From Streptomyces sp. NBC_01591 (lineage in GTDB: Bacteria > Actinomycetota > Actinomycetes > Streptomycetales > Streptomycetaceae), in NCBI RefSeq assembly GCF_035918155.1, contig NZ_CP109327.1, forward strand, positions 7,998,001 through 8,062,000: a stretch of DNA of 64,000 nucleotides. The letters run 5' to 3'. Below the pieces are notes generated by a model that saw nothing but the letters and a program-made list of their open reading frames with translations, did no database searches and was not told the origin of the DNA. Below, piece by piece: positions 34,252-41,972 of this stretch. Numbering within the stretch: the stretch's first letter is position 1; every line of letters starts with the position of its first letter. The position numbers and the translations under genes were made by a program.

Positions 34252-35462
34252 GCTTCGCAGCGCTCGGAACGGGGAGGTTCTGCAACCTGGGGCTACTGAG
34301 GGGAAAGGCGTGGCAGCAGGTCATCGCGCTCGAAGTAGGAGTGTGTGCGGCGTGGGTCACCGGTAAGCAGCTCCCGCGCTTGGTCTGCGGAGATCACGGG
34401 ATGGGAGTAGTTGGGGTGCTCCGTACTGGAAAGGCCGGGCCGGCAAAGGCGGTAACCTTCCGTTCCGCGGTAGCAGGAGAGGGGGACTCACTCGGAGTGG
34501 AGGCGATGTGAAACCCGCCAGGGTATTTCTCCTGATGCCTGCACCCGATGCCCTCTGCGACGCAGTTCAGGAATGACTTCCTCGTACGAGAAACGGGATA
34601 GAGGATTTCCCGTCACAGGTCATTGAGAGTGAACGGGGGGCGACGGCCGAGCGCGTCCGACAGGGCTTCGGACAACGAGCCGAGTCAGCGTGCCTTCGTA
34701 GCGCACGTAGCTCCGGTCCCACCGGAGTCGGCCTCGTAGAGCTCTTGCTCGGCTCGCGAGACGCCACCCTGCTCCTGCTTCCTGCGCGCTCTCACCGTCG
34801 GCCCCCCGCCCGACGGACAGCCGGCGGCCCGGCGTGCACGTCCCCCGGTGATCGGCGGGCTTGGAGCCGGTCGGCTGCCCACCCCGTATCCGGCCGTGCC
34901 GAGCAGCGGGCGGACACGCCAACTCGCTGCGCACCAGTGGCGGGATGGGCAGGGGCGGGCGCAATCGTTCGAAACCGAGGGGCTTGTCCACGGAGGCGGG
35001 AAGAGAAGTCATCGTGTCCTCCAGCAGGTCATCGAATGGCACGGGTGCTCTAAGAACGGGCCCCGCGGCTCGCCGTAACGGGTGACGACGAGGGGAATCC
35101 TGGATGTCTGTGCGAATACCGCGATTCACGCCGGGTGTGCGGGGGCGGGGCGTTTGAAACGTCTCCGTTCGATGGATGGTCCCCCCTTCGGCCGCATCCG
35201 CCGCGGGTTTCCGGCCAACCTGAAACCCTTGCCGACCCGTGCAGCGACTGCGCCGCTCCAGTGGGCGCCGCGCGGCGTCACGGGGTCGGCAATGGCCCGA
35301 TTTTGCGCGGCCGCACCACGGCCGCGGAACCGGCGTGCCAGGCTGCCGTCCCCGAGGCGCACTCAGACGCCCCGGACTCCGCCCGCCGCCCCGGAACTGG
35401 CCCGCTTCCCGGCACACGCGGACTTGGTGGCCGCGAAAGACAGCCCTGCTCGGGCATCTTCA
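34252..35462. other. Decayed non-coding stretch with minus-strand gene scraps
   Basis: No intact gene in 1.2 kb. On the minus strand three scraps look translated: YSHPVISADQARELLTGDPR ending at a stop near 34299; [20 protein letters not shown] near 34580-34500; and LGSLSEALSDALGRRPPFTL ending at 34620, preceded in frame by TGA (34685-34687) and EQELYEADSGGTG. MTSLPASVDKPLGFERLRPP (near 35010) may be another start. They could be one or two small genes broken by indels and a nonsense change; family unknown. Confidence 0.45.
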
Positions 35463-35693
35463 TCACCGGGCTCCTCCGGGAGCGACGCTGTGGTCGACTC
35501 GGCGGCGGTAACTCAGCCACTGCTCGGCTGCGTCCGCCAGCCGCAGCGCCCACGGAAACGACGTCTGACGCGCGATCCGGGCCCACGAGCGGGCGTTCAC
35601 CGATGGGTGCACGGCGATGCCCGGCGCGGGCGCGATCCAGTGGAATGCGTCGCCGGTGGTCACCAGGCAGATGTCGTCGATCTCGGGTAACAA
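35463..35693 (-). CDS. Small hypothetical protein with TTA second codon
   Basis: 76 residues if started at TTG 35693, which has GGAAAGGAG 8 nt upstream. It reads MLPEIDDICLVTTGDAFHWI and continues Trp/Arg-rich to VDHSVAPGGAR*. The second codon is TTA, the rare Leu codon read by bldA tRNA in Streptomyces, so translation may be confined to late growth. No family recognised, no signal peptide. Confidence 0.5.
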   Translation of the reverse strand: MLPEIDDICLVTTGDAFHWIAPAPGIAVHPSVNARSWARIARQTSFPWALRLADAAEQWLSYRRRVDHSVAPGGAR

Positions 35694-35928
35694 CGTACGA
35701 GCTCCTTTCCTGCCAGGCGAAGTCGCCCAGGGCAGCGGGACGGGGCGCCGCTCGGCGGGGCTGCGTAGGCTTGTGCAGTCGTTGCGGTGGGGTCCGGGAG
35801 AGCGGACGAAGCCCCCTGCAGCCGCCTGGCGATGTGTCAGGAGAGTCGGCAAGTGGTCAGCATGAGTCCTGAAAAATCTGGGGAATGCTGCCCGAACATG
35901 CGACTCGTTATAGGGTGGGAAAACGCCC

Positions 35929-35948
35929 TTGACCTGCAAAAATGCAGG
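35929..35948 (+). promoter_or_regulatory. Candidate panD promoter element with small palindrome
   Basis: TTGACC at 35929-35934 could be a -35 box and overlaps the perfect palindrome cctgca-aaaa-tgcagg (35933-35948), 28 bp before the panD start. No convincing -10 element; a regulator site or an mRNA hairpin in the leader are both possible. Confidence 0.3.
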
Positions 35949-35976
35949 CAGGGAGCCTATGTCCAGGAGTGCCGCG

Positions 35977-36402
35977 ATGCTGCGTACCATGTTCAAGTCC
36001 AAGATCCACCGGGCCACCGTGACCCAGGCCGACCTGCACTACGTCGGTTCCGTCACCATTGATGCCGAGCTGATGGAAGCAGCGGATCTGTTGCCCGGTG
36101 AGCTGGTGCACATCGTCGACATCGACAACGGCGCTCGTCTGGAGACGTACGTCATCGAGGGCGAGCGCGGCTCCGGTGTCATCGGCATCAACGGCGCCGC
36201 CGCCCACCTCGTCCACCCCGGTGACCTGGTCATCCTGATCAGTTACGCCCAGGTCGACGACGCCGGGGCACGCGGCCTGGTCCCGCGTATCGTGCACGTC
36301 GACGCCGACAACCGGATCGTCGAGCTCGGCTCCGACGCGTCGGCTCCCGTACCCGGCACCACCACCGAACGGAGCCCGCACGCCGTTCCCGCGGCGCGCT
36401 GA
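35977..36402 (+). CDS. panD: Aspartate 1-decarboxylase proenzyme
   Basis: Pyruvoyl enzyme that converts L-aspartate to beta-alanine for pantothenate and CoA synthesis, cytoplasmic tetramer. 141 residues. The self-cleavage site is HYVGSVTID with Gly24-Ser25, Ser25 becoming the pyruvoyl group; Lys9 and Tyr residues of the active site ([20 protein letters not shown]) are present, and [19 protein letters not shown] follows. ATG 35977 has CAGGAG at 8 nt; an upstream in-frame ATG at 35959 is less likely. The C-terminal 20 residues are a typical actinobacterial extension. The gene is separated from panBC, as is common. Confidence 0.95.
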   Translation: MLRTMFKSKIHRATVTQADLHYVGSVTIDAELMEAADLLPGELVHIVDIDNGARLETYVIEGERGSGVIGINGAAAHLVHPGDLVILISYAQVDDAGARGLVPRIVHVDADNRIVELGSDASAPVPGTTTERSPHAVPAAR

Positions 36403-36432
36403 TCCGGTCCGACCTCTTCAGGGAGCACCGTC

Positions 36433-36792
36433 ATGGCAGAACGGACCGAGCGGATCGAACTCGACATCCGCGACGACCGCGCGAGCGGCAATCTGCTCGC
36501 GTACGAGAACGGCAAGGCCGCCGGAGTCATCGCGTACTTCGTGATGGACGGTGACCCCGCCGCGCTCGTCGCCGTGTACACGGTCGTCGAACCCGGCCAC
36601 GAGGGCAAGGGCATCGCGGGCGCCCTCGTCCGGGAGTTCTACGCCATGGCGGCCCGCGAGGGTGTCCCCGTCGTGCCGCTCTGCCCGTACGCCGCGAAGT
36701 GGGCGGTGCGCCACCCCGACCTGGCTCCCGAGGCCCCGGCCGAACTGGTGGAACAGGCGAAGACGCAGCTCAAGTCCCACCCCGAGCTGTAA
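36433..36792 (+). CDS. Small GNAT-like N-acetyltransferase (YjdJ type), paralogue 3
   Basis: 119 residues: VEPGHEGKGIAGALVREFYA is the acetyl-CoA pyrophosphate loop and VPLCPYAAKWAVRHPDL the C-terminal family signature. More distant from the copies at 13451 and 20859. ATG 36433 has GGGAG. It begins 31 bp after panD and is likely in the same operon, an arrangement seen in other streptomycetes. Confidence 0.85.
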   Translation: MAERTERIELDIRDDRASGNLLAYENGKAAGVIAYFVMDGDPAALVAVYTVVEPGHEGKGIAGALVREFYAMAAREGVPVVPLCPYAAKWAVRHPDLAPEAPAELVEQAKTQLKSHPEL

Positions 36793-36828
36793 CGACCCGC
36801 GTCGGCCGGGGGCTGTACTGTTTGGCCG

Positions 36829-37455
36829 ATGACCCTCGCCCTGCTGCACACCTCCCCGGTCCACGTACCGGTCTTCGACGCGCTCCGGGACGCCGACCAT
36901 CCCGAACTTACCCTGCGCCATCTCGTGCACGAGGACCTGCTCGCCAGGGCCAGGGAATCGGGTCCCGAAGCGGTGTCGGGCGAGGTCCGGGCACTGCTCG
37001 CGGGCGCCGTCGCGGACGGTGCCCGCGCCGTTCTCTGCACCTGTTCGACGATCGGCGCCGTCGCCGAGGCGGAGTCGGCCTCGCTCGGTGTTCCGGTGCT
37101 GCGTGTGGACCGCCCGATGGCGGCCGCCGCCGCGGCACAGGACCGCGTGGTGGTTCTCGCGTCGATCACCGGCACGCTGGCGCCGACCCTCGCGCTGCTC
37201 GCCGAAGAGGCGGGGGACCGGCCCGTCGACGTACGTACCGTCGTGGTGGACGGCGCCTGGGCGCGCTTCGAGGCCGGTGACCGCGACGGCTATCTGGACC
37301 TCGTCGCGGCCGCCGCCGATGCGGTCACGGACAGCGATGTGATCGTGCTGGCGCAAGCGTCCATGGCCGACGCGGTCACCCGTACGGTCACCCGCGTTCC
37401 GGTGCTCTCAAGCCCCCGGCCGGGTCTCGCCGCCGCGGCTGCCGCCGCACGCTGA
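36829..37455 (+). CDS. Aspartate/glutamate racemase-superfamily protein
   Basis: 208 residues with the two-domain Asp/Glu racemase fold. The first catalytic Cys lies in VLCTCSTIGA (about residue 66); the second, expected near VIVLAQASMAD (about 180), is Ala, so a two-base racemisation mechanism is not possible and a one-sided lyase/isomerase or unknown reaction is more likely. Starts at ATG 36829, 37 bp after the acetyltransferase, probably the same transcription unit. Confidence 0.75.
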   Translation: MTLALLHTSPVHVPVFDALRDADHPELTLRHLVHEDLLARARESGPEAVSGEVRALLAGAVADGARAVLCTCSTIGAVAEAESASLGVPVLRVDRPMAAAAAAQDRVVVLASITGTLAPTLALLAEEAGDRPVDVRTVVVDGAWARFEAGDRDGYLDLVAAAADAVTDSDVIVLAQASMADAVTRTVTRVPVLSSPRPGLAAAAAAAR

Positions 37456-37579
37456 CCTCGTACGGCTCCCGGATCCCGGCAGATCATCCGGAAGCCGTGC
37501 GCATGGACTCACCAGGCGCGGGCAGCCGCTCCGGGAGACGGTGGGAGGAGATCCACCCCGAACCGTTCGGAGGCCCCCG

Positions 37580-37768
37580 ATGACGAACCCTTACCCCGAC
37601 CCGGTGCCGCCGGCGCCCACCCCCGGACCGATGCCCGGACCACCGTCGCCGCTGCCGGAGCCGCCGCCTCCGCCGCCCGGACCCGTCCCGCCCGGCCCGG
37701 CACCGGACCCCATTCCGAAACCGCCCGAACCGCGCCCCGAGCCGGTGCCGGAGCCGTCGCCCCGGTAG
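37580..37768 (+). CDS. Small proline-rich protein
   Basis: 62 residues, about half proline (MTNPYPDPVPPAPTPGPMPG ...), starting at ATG 37580 with GGAGG 7 nt upstream. The good ribosome site and strict Pro/Glu/Gly composition suggest a real small protein, perhaps an extended linker or surface peptide; it has no signal peptide. A GC-rich frame artefact cannot be excluded. Confidence 0.5.
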   Translation: MTNPYPDPVPPAPTPGPMPGPPSPLPEPPPPPPGPVPPGPAPDPIPKPPEPRPEPVPEPSPR

Positions 37769-37787
37769 GCCGGATGACGGCGGCCGG

Positions 37788-37835
37788 GCGAACGCGGCGG
37801 CGAACGCGGCGGCGAACGCGGCGGCGAACGCGGCC
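37788..37835. repeat. Four tandem copies of a 12-bp unit
   Basis: gcgaacgcggcg repeated at 37788, 37800, 37812 and 37824 (last copy ends in c). The unit length keeps frames, coding for Ala-Asn-Ala-Ala or Arg-Thr-Arg-Arg. It directly precedes the start of the next gene and could vary in copy number. Confidence 0.85.
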
Positions 37836-37837
37836 GG

Positions 37838-38155
37838 GTGCGCCCGACGGGTTCGGTGCCCCCTGGTGGCGTGCCTCGGCCGCAGCTCCGACTGCCGCTG
37901 AGCCTGATCGCTGCCCGGGCGCGCGCCCTCGGTGTCGAATTCGACCACGGGCACCGCCTGGAGGCGGCCGCCCTGCGCAGCGCCGAGCCGTGGTTCGCGG
38001 CCGGGTACGAAGCCTGTGGCCGGGTCTGGACGGGTGCCGCCACCGACGCCGACTTCGGGGCAAGCGCCCCCTTCTTCCACCCCTGGCTCGACGACCCCTG
38101 CTGGTTCACCCGGACCGTCGAGACGTTCCTCGCCCGGGGGCCGGCGAGCCGCTGA
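37838..38155 (+). CDS. Hypothetical protein
   Basis: 105 residues from GTG 37838 (other starts possible, such as GTG 37871). Core EFDHGHRLEAAALRSAEPWF then HPWLDDPCWFTRTVETFLAR has normal amino-acid variety with aromatic residues. Family not recognised. The converging regulator ends 21 bp downstream. The tandem repeat lies just before the start. Confidence 0.5.
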   Translation: MRPTGSVPPGGVPRPQLRLPLSLIAARARALGVEFDHGHRLEAAALRSAEPWFAAGYEACGRVWTGAATDADFGASAPFFHPWLDDPCWFTRTVETFLARGPASR

Positions 38156-38176
38156 ACCGGTTCCGCCGGGCCGGGC

Positions 38177-39553
38177 TCAGGTGGTGGGTGGCCGGACCGG
38201 TGCCGGTCCCAGTGTGGTGCTGCCGGGGGAGGCCCGATGGCCGAGCCCGGTCCGGTACGCGTCCATCGCCGCCTCGGTCCGGCCCACGCGCCGCAGCAGA
38301 TCGCCCAGCAGCCGGCAGATGTCCGCGAGATCACCGGCGGCACCCGCCCGTTCCAGCAGGGCCAGCGCGGTGACGTAGTGCTCCTCGGCGGACTCGAGTT
38401 CGCCCTGTTCCTCGTGGATCAGACCGAGCAGTCGGTGCGCGCCGCCCGCGTGGACCGAGCCCCGGTCCGGGTGCAGTTCGCCGAGGAGCCGGTGCAGCAG
38501 CTCCCGGGCCTGGGTGGTCCTGCCGCGCCGACGCAGCACATCGGCCAGCTCCACTTCGACCTGGGCCGTGTACAGGGAGGCCCGCTTCGATGCCAGCATG
38601 TCGCGGGCGGCGCGCAGTTCGGTCTCGGCGCCGGACAGATCGCCGTCCTGCGCGTGTACGTAGCCGCGCATCCAGTGGCAGTGTGCGAGCTCCGTACGGA
38701 TCTGTAGCTGCTGGTAGATCTCGGCCGCCCTGGCGAGCGAGGCGTCCGCCTCGGCGGTGCGGCCCGCCGCTATGAGCGTACGGGCGACGCTGCGGTGCAG
38801 TCCGGCGACCAGCTCGGGATCGGACACCTGCGGTGCGAGGGCCAGTGCCAACTCGCCCGCCTGGGCGGCGCGGGCGTGGGCTCCCATGTCCATGTACGGG
38901 GCGATCGCGGCCGTGTACAGCAGCAGGAGCGCGCCGGGGTCCTGGAGGCCGGAGGTGTTGAGCTCGTCGATGGCGCTCTCCAACAGGTAGCAGGCGTAAC
39001 GGAGTTCGCCTGCCAGGAGGTGGGCGACGGCCCTGCCCCGGACGGCCGGCGCGCGCCGGGGCAGGGGAGCGTCGGCGAGCAGCTTCTCCGCGGCCTCGAA
39101 GTGCTCGCGGGCCGTGGGCAGATCGCCCGTCTCCAGCGCGCAGTGGCCGAGCCCGAGCAGGGCCGTGGCGCGTTCCTCGTCGAGCCCGTGCCGGCCGGCC
39201 TCGGCGAGCAGGCCGGCGTAGGCGACGGCGGCGTCCTCGGCGGCGCCGGTGGCCAGTGTCCGCTGGGCCTCGACGAGTTTCAGCCGCAGTCCGGTCGCGA
39301 GATGGGCGGGGCGTCCCGTCGCCAATTCCTCGTACGTGATGCCGAGCCGGTCCGCGAGGTGGCGTACGGCCGCCTCCGACGGGCGTACCCGGCCCGCCTC
39401 CAGCGTGGAGATGTAGGCGGGGGTGTAGGCGGGCTCCGCCAGCTGTCGCTGCGTCAGGCCACGTTCGGTACGCAGCCGTTGGACGCGACGGCCGACGGCT
39501 CCGGGATCGTCTTCCGGCCCCGCGTCCCGCCCTGCTGTGCGCCTCTCGTTCAT
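38177..39553 (-). CDS. XRE-family HTH regulator with C-terminal TPRs
   Basis: 458 residues. HTH at about 22-78 (LRTERGLTQRQLAEPAYTPA, YISTLEAGRVRPSEAAVRHL), then about nine TPR-like helical pairs to residue 440 (LLGLGHCALETGDLPTAREH; RGYVHAQDGDLSGAETELRA). Resembles Rap/PlcR-like peptide- or ligand-sensing regulators of actinobacteria. The start chosen is ATG 39553 (AGAAGGGG upstream). Divergent from the M64 peptidase with an AT-rich, repeat-bearing 204-bp gap, so the peptidase is its natural target. Confidence 0.85.
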   Translation of the reverse strand: MNERRTAGRDAGPEDDPGAVGRRVQRLRTERGLTQRQLAEPAYTPAYISTLEAGRVRPSEAAVRHLADRLGITYEELATGRPAHLATGLRLKLVEAQRTLATGAAEDAAVAYAGLLAEAGRHGLDEERATALLGLGHCALETGDLPTAREHFEAAEKLLADAPLPRRAPAVRGRAVAHLLAGELRYACYLLESAIDELNTSGLQDPGALLLLYTAAIAPYMDMGAHARAAQAGELALALAPQVSDPELVAGLHRSVARTLIAAGRTAEADASLARAAEIYQQLQIRTELAHCHWMRGYVHAQDGDLSGAETELRAARDMLASKRASLYTAQVEVELADVLRRRGRTTQARELLHRLLGELHPDRGSVHAGGAHRLLGLIHEEQGELESAEEHYVTALALLERAGAAGDLADICRLLGDLLRRVGRTEAAMDAYRTGLGHRASPGSTTLGPAPVRPPTT

Positions 39554-39671
39554 CGCGCCGCCCCTTCTGCCTCGCTCCGCCTCGAAATGCGGTCCATGCA
39601 TCGTAAATGCCCGGTTACGAGCCTCAACCACCGGGCATCCGGGCCTTGTTCGGCGGTCCGCACCCCTCTAG

Positions 39672-39715
39672 GTTAAGCGTTGCGTTAATTCAACTTAACT
39701 CACGAGTTACGTGAG
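39672..39715. promoter_or_regulatory. AT-rich operator/promoter region with phased TTAA boxes
   Basis: Within the divergent gap, TTAAG (39673), TTAAT (39685), TTAAC (39695) and TTACG (39707) recur at 12, 10 and 12 bp. GTTAAG 39672-39677 pairs with CTTAAC 39694-39699, and CTCACG 39699-39704 pairs with CGTGAG 39710-39715. It stands out sharply from the GC-rich surroundings and is the likely binding site of the neighbouring XRE-TPR protein. Confidence 0.45.
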
Positions 39716-39757
39716 GGTTGTGCCCTGGAAGTCCCCCCGGACCCGAAGGAGTTGTCC

Positions 39758-41170
39758 ATGCACATACGCCCCCGTACGCGCCGAGCGGCAGGAGTCATGG
39801 CGGGGCTCGCTCTCGCCGGCCTCCTGGCGGCGACCGCCGCCACCGCACCGGCGTCGGCCGCCCCCACCGGTCCTGACGGCGGCCGTCGCATCGCGGCCGA
39901 GTACTTCCCCGAACCCGGTGGCTCGGGCCGGACCGTCGAGGTCCCGGCCGGGGCCCCCGCACGGAAGGGCGCAACCGCCGCCCCGCTGAGCGCGGCCGAG
40001 GCCGCCGTCGACGGCACGGTCGGCGAACAGGCCGTGACCGGTCCGTCCGACGACCGCCTGGACGTCGTGATCATCGGTGACGGCTACACGGCGGGCCAGC
40101 AGGCCGACTTCCACGCCGACGCCACCGCCAAGTGGGCCGACATCACCGCCCTGGAGCCCTACAAGAGCTACCAGGGCCTGTTCAATGTCTGGACCGTCGA
40201 CGCGGTCTCCAACGAGTCCGGCATCAGCGGCGATCCCGGTGCCGACACCGTCAAGGACACCGCGCTCGGCAGCTACTTCTGGTGCTCCGACATCGAGCGG
40301 CTGATCTGTACCGACATCGACAAGGCGGCCGCGTACGCCGCCAAGGCCCCGGCCGCCGACCTCGTGGTCGTCATCGCCAATTCCACCAAGTACGGAGGCG
40401 CCGGCTACTCCGGGCTCCAGGCCGAGGGCCATCCCTTCAACGGAGTCTCCACCCTCTCCTCCGACCACGCCTCGTCCAGCCTGATCGCCGCCCACGAGAT
40501 AGGGCACTCGGTGGGTCTGCTGGACGACGAGTACACCTACGCCGAGTACGGGACCTGGACCGGTGGCGAGCCGGGCGGGATCAACTCCACCACCTACACC
40601 CCCGCGCAGCTCACCGAGAAGCAGGCCAAGTGGTACCGCTGGCTGGGCCAGGCCGACCCGGCGGGCGGCACGGTCGGTACGTACGAGGGAAGCGCCTACT
40701 ACCCGCTCGGGCTCTACCGCCCCACCGCGTCATCGATCATGCGCGAGCTGAGCAACACCGAGTTCAACCTGCCGGGGCGCGAGGCGATGATCGCCGGGTT
40801 CTACCGCGCGGGCAACGCACTGAGCAGCACCGTCGACACCGGCACCGCCGTCGGACCGGGCCGGCGTATCACCGTGAGCCGGGCGGACCTCCGGACCGCC
40901 GGCGCCGGGACGCAAACCCACCGGCCCGGCGCTGTCACCGGTCTCGCCAGGGCCGATCTGCGCTGGTACGTGGACGGCGTCGAGAAGGTCTCCGCCCGGG
41001 GACGTACCTCCGTCACCCCCGCGGCGCTCGGCGTCCGTGCGGACGGCCGCGGACACCGGGTGACTGCCGAGAGCGTGGACCGTACGGATGCCATCAGCGA
41101 CCCCGCCGTCCGCGCCCTGGCCACCGACACCCTGACCTGGAACGTCAGGGCGACCGGCCGCAGGAGGTAG
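39758..41170 (+). CDS. Secreted M64-family (IgA-peptidase-like) metallopeptidase
   Basis: 470 residues. Signal peptide MHIRPRTRRAAGVMAGLALA to ASA (about residue 35); pro-region to about 95; catalytic domain from LDVVIIGDGYTAGQ with zinc motif HEIGHSVGLLDDEY (about 246-259), the Glu acting as base and Asp as third ligand. The C-terminal 120 residues form a beta-rich domain. Named after Clostridium IgA protease but its targets in soil bacteria are unknown. ATG 39758 has AAGGAG. Convergent with encapsulin, 5 bp apart. Confidence 0.9.
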   Translation: MHIRPRTRRAAGVMAGLALAGLLAATAATAPASAAPTGPDGGRRIAAEYFPEPGGSGRTVEVPAGAPARKGATAAPLSAAEAAVDGTVGEQAVTGPSDDRLDVVIIGDGYTAGQQADFHADATAKWADITALEPYKSYQGLFNVWTVDAVSNESGISGDPGADTVKDTALGSYFWCSDIERLICTDIDKAAAYAAKAPAADLVVVIANSTKYGGAGYSGLQAEGHPFNGVSTLSSDHASSSLIAAHEIGHSVGLLDDEYTYAEYGTWTGGEPGGINSTTYTPAQLTEKQAKWYRWLGQADPAGGTVGTYEGSAYYPLGLYRPTASSIMRELSNTEFNLPGREAMIAGFYRAGNALSSTVDTGTAVGPGRRITVSRADLRTAGAGTQTHRPGAVTGLARADLRWYVDGVEKVSARGRTSVTPAALGVRADGRGHRVTAESVDRTDAISDPAVRALATDTLTWNVRATGRRR

Positions 41171-41174
41171 TGCC

Positions 41175-41972
41175 TCAGGCGATGATCGGGATCACGGCCT
41201 CGGGCGTCAGCATCCGGAAGGTGAACGCCTGATGGAAGTAGAGCCGGATGCTGGTCGCGTCATGGTCCTGATAGCCGATGGACAGGTCCTGGCCGAGGCA
41301 CAGCTCGAAGTCACCGCCACGGGTGGACAGCAGCACACCGCCCTTGACGGCGGGCGCCCACAGGATCTGGTCGTCGAGCAGCCGGGCCAGATGGGTGGCG
41401 ACCGGGTACCCGTGGTCGGAGGTCTCGGTGGCCTCGGTGAAGGCATCGGCGCCCAGCAACAGCCGGTACGGCCCGTCGACACCGGCCAGTCGCAGCTGGG
41501 TGAGGGCCTGGCTGACGGTGGTCGGGTAGTCGCGGGCGTCGGCGGGCAGCGTCAGCGGCGTGTGCGAGGAGCCGTCCCGGAGCCCGGTGATCCCGGCCGA
41601 CGCGTACCCGTCGATGATCGCCATGTCCTCCGCGAACGCACAGGTGCGGGCGGCGTCCTTGACGGGCTGCCAGTCGCTGTCGTCCGAACCACGCTCGACG
41701 TCGTCCACGGCCGACCGGGTCACCGTGAACGGCACGCGCCACTCGATGACCGGCACCGAGGTACGGGCCCGGGCGATGACGTCCGGAGCGGGCGGATCGA
41801 TGTCGCGCAGATGACCGTCCCCGATGGCCGCCAGTTCGGGGCCTTCCGGGTCGGTGACATCGACGACTCGGCGGCCCGCCACATGGCGGCTGAAGGTGCG
41901 CCGGGCCTCTTCTTCGATCTGGTCCCAGGCGGCTTCCGTGACAGGGGCGAGTTCGCGGTGGAGATTGTTCAT
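41175..41972 (-). CDS. Encapsulin shell protein (family 1, HK97 fold)
   Basis: 265 residues. Forms a protein nanocompartment. Begins MNNLHRELAPVTEAAWDQIE, with the conserved EEARRTF and ATRKVVDV-like segment (here HVAGRRVVDVTDPEGPELAA), and ends FHQAFTFRMLTPEAVIPI, all typical of family 1 encapsulins. Its ATG overlaps the stop of the peroxidase gene (TGATG), so the shell and its cargo are made together. Confidence 0.95.
   Translation of the reverse strand: MNNLHRELAPVTEAAWDQIEEEARRTFSRHVAGRRVVDVTDPEGPELAAIGDGHLRDIDPPAPDVIARARTSVPVIEWRVPFTVTRSAVDDVERGSDDSDWQPVKDAARTCAFAEDMAIIDGYASAGITGLRDGSSHTPLTLPADARDYPTTVSQALTQLRLAGVDGPYRLLLGADAFTEATETSDHGYPVATHLARLLDDQILWAPAVKGGVLLSTRGGDFELCLGQDLSIGYQDHDATSIRLYFHQAFTFRMLTPEAVIPIIA

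Noticed and set aside
32523..35100. RiPP (lanthipeptide-like) locus from the PCMT-like gene, Nudix and small frames
   Set aside because: No lanthipeptide synthase, no plausible precursor with a leader, and the methyltransferase is truncated; only kept as a weak idea.
37788..37835. Possible CRISPR-like repeat array
   Set aside because: Contiguous 12-bp tandem repeats without spacers; no cas genes anywhere in the window.
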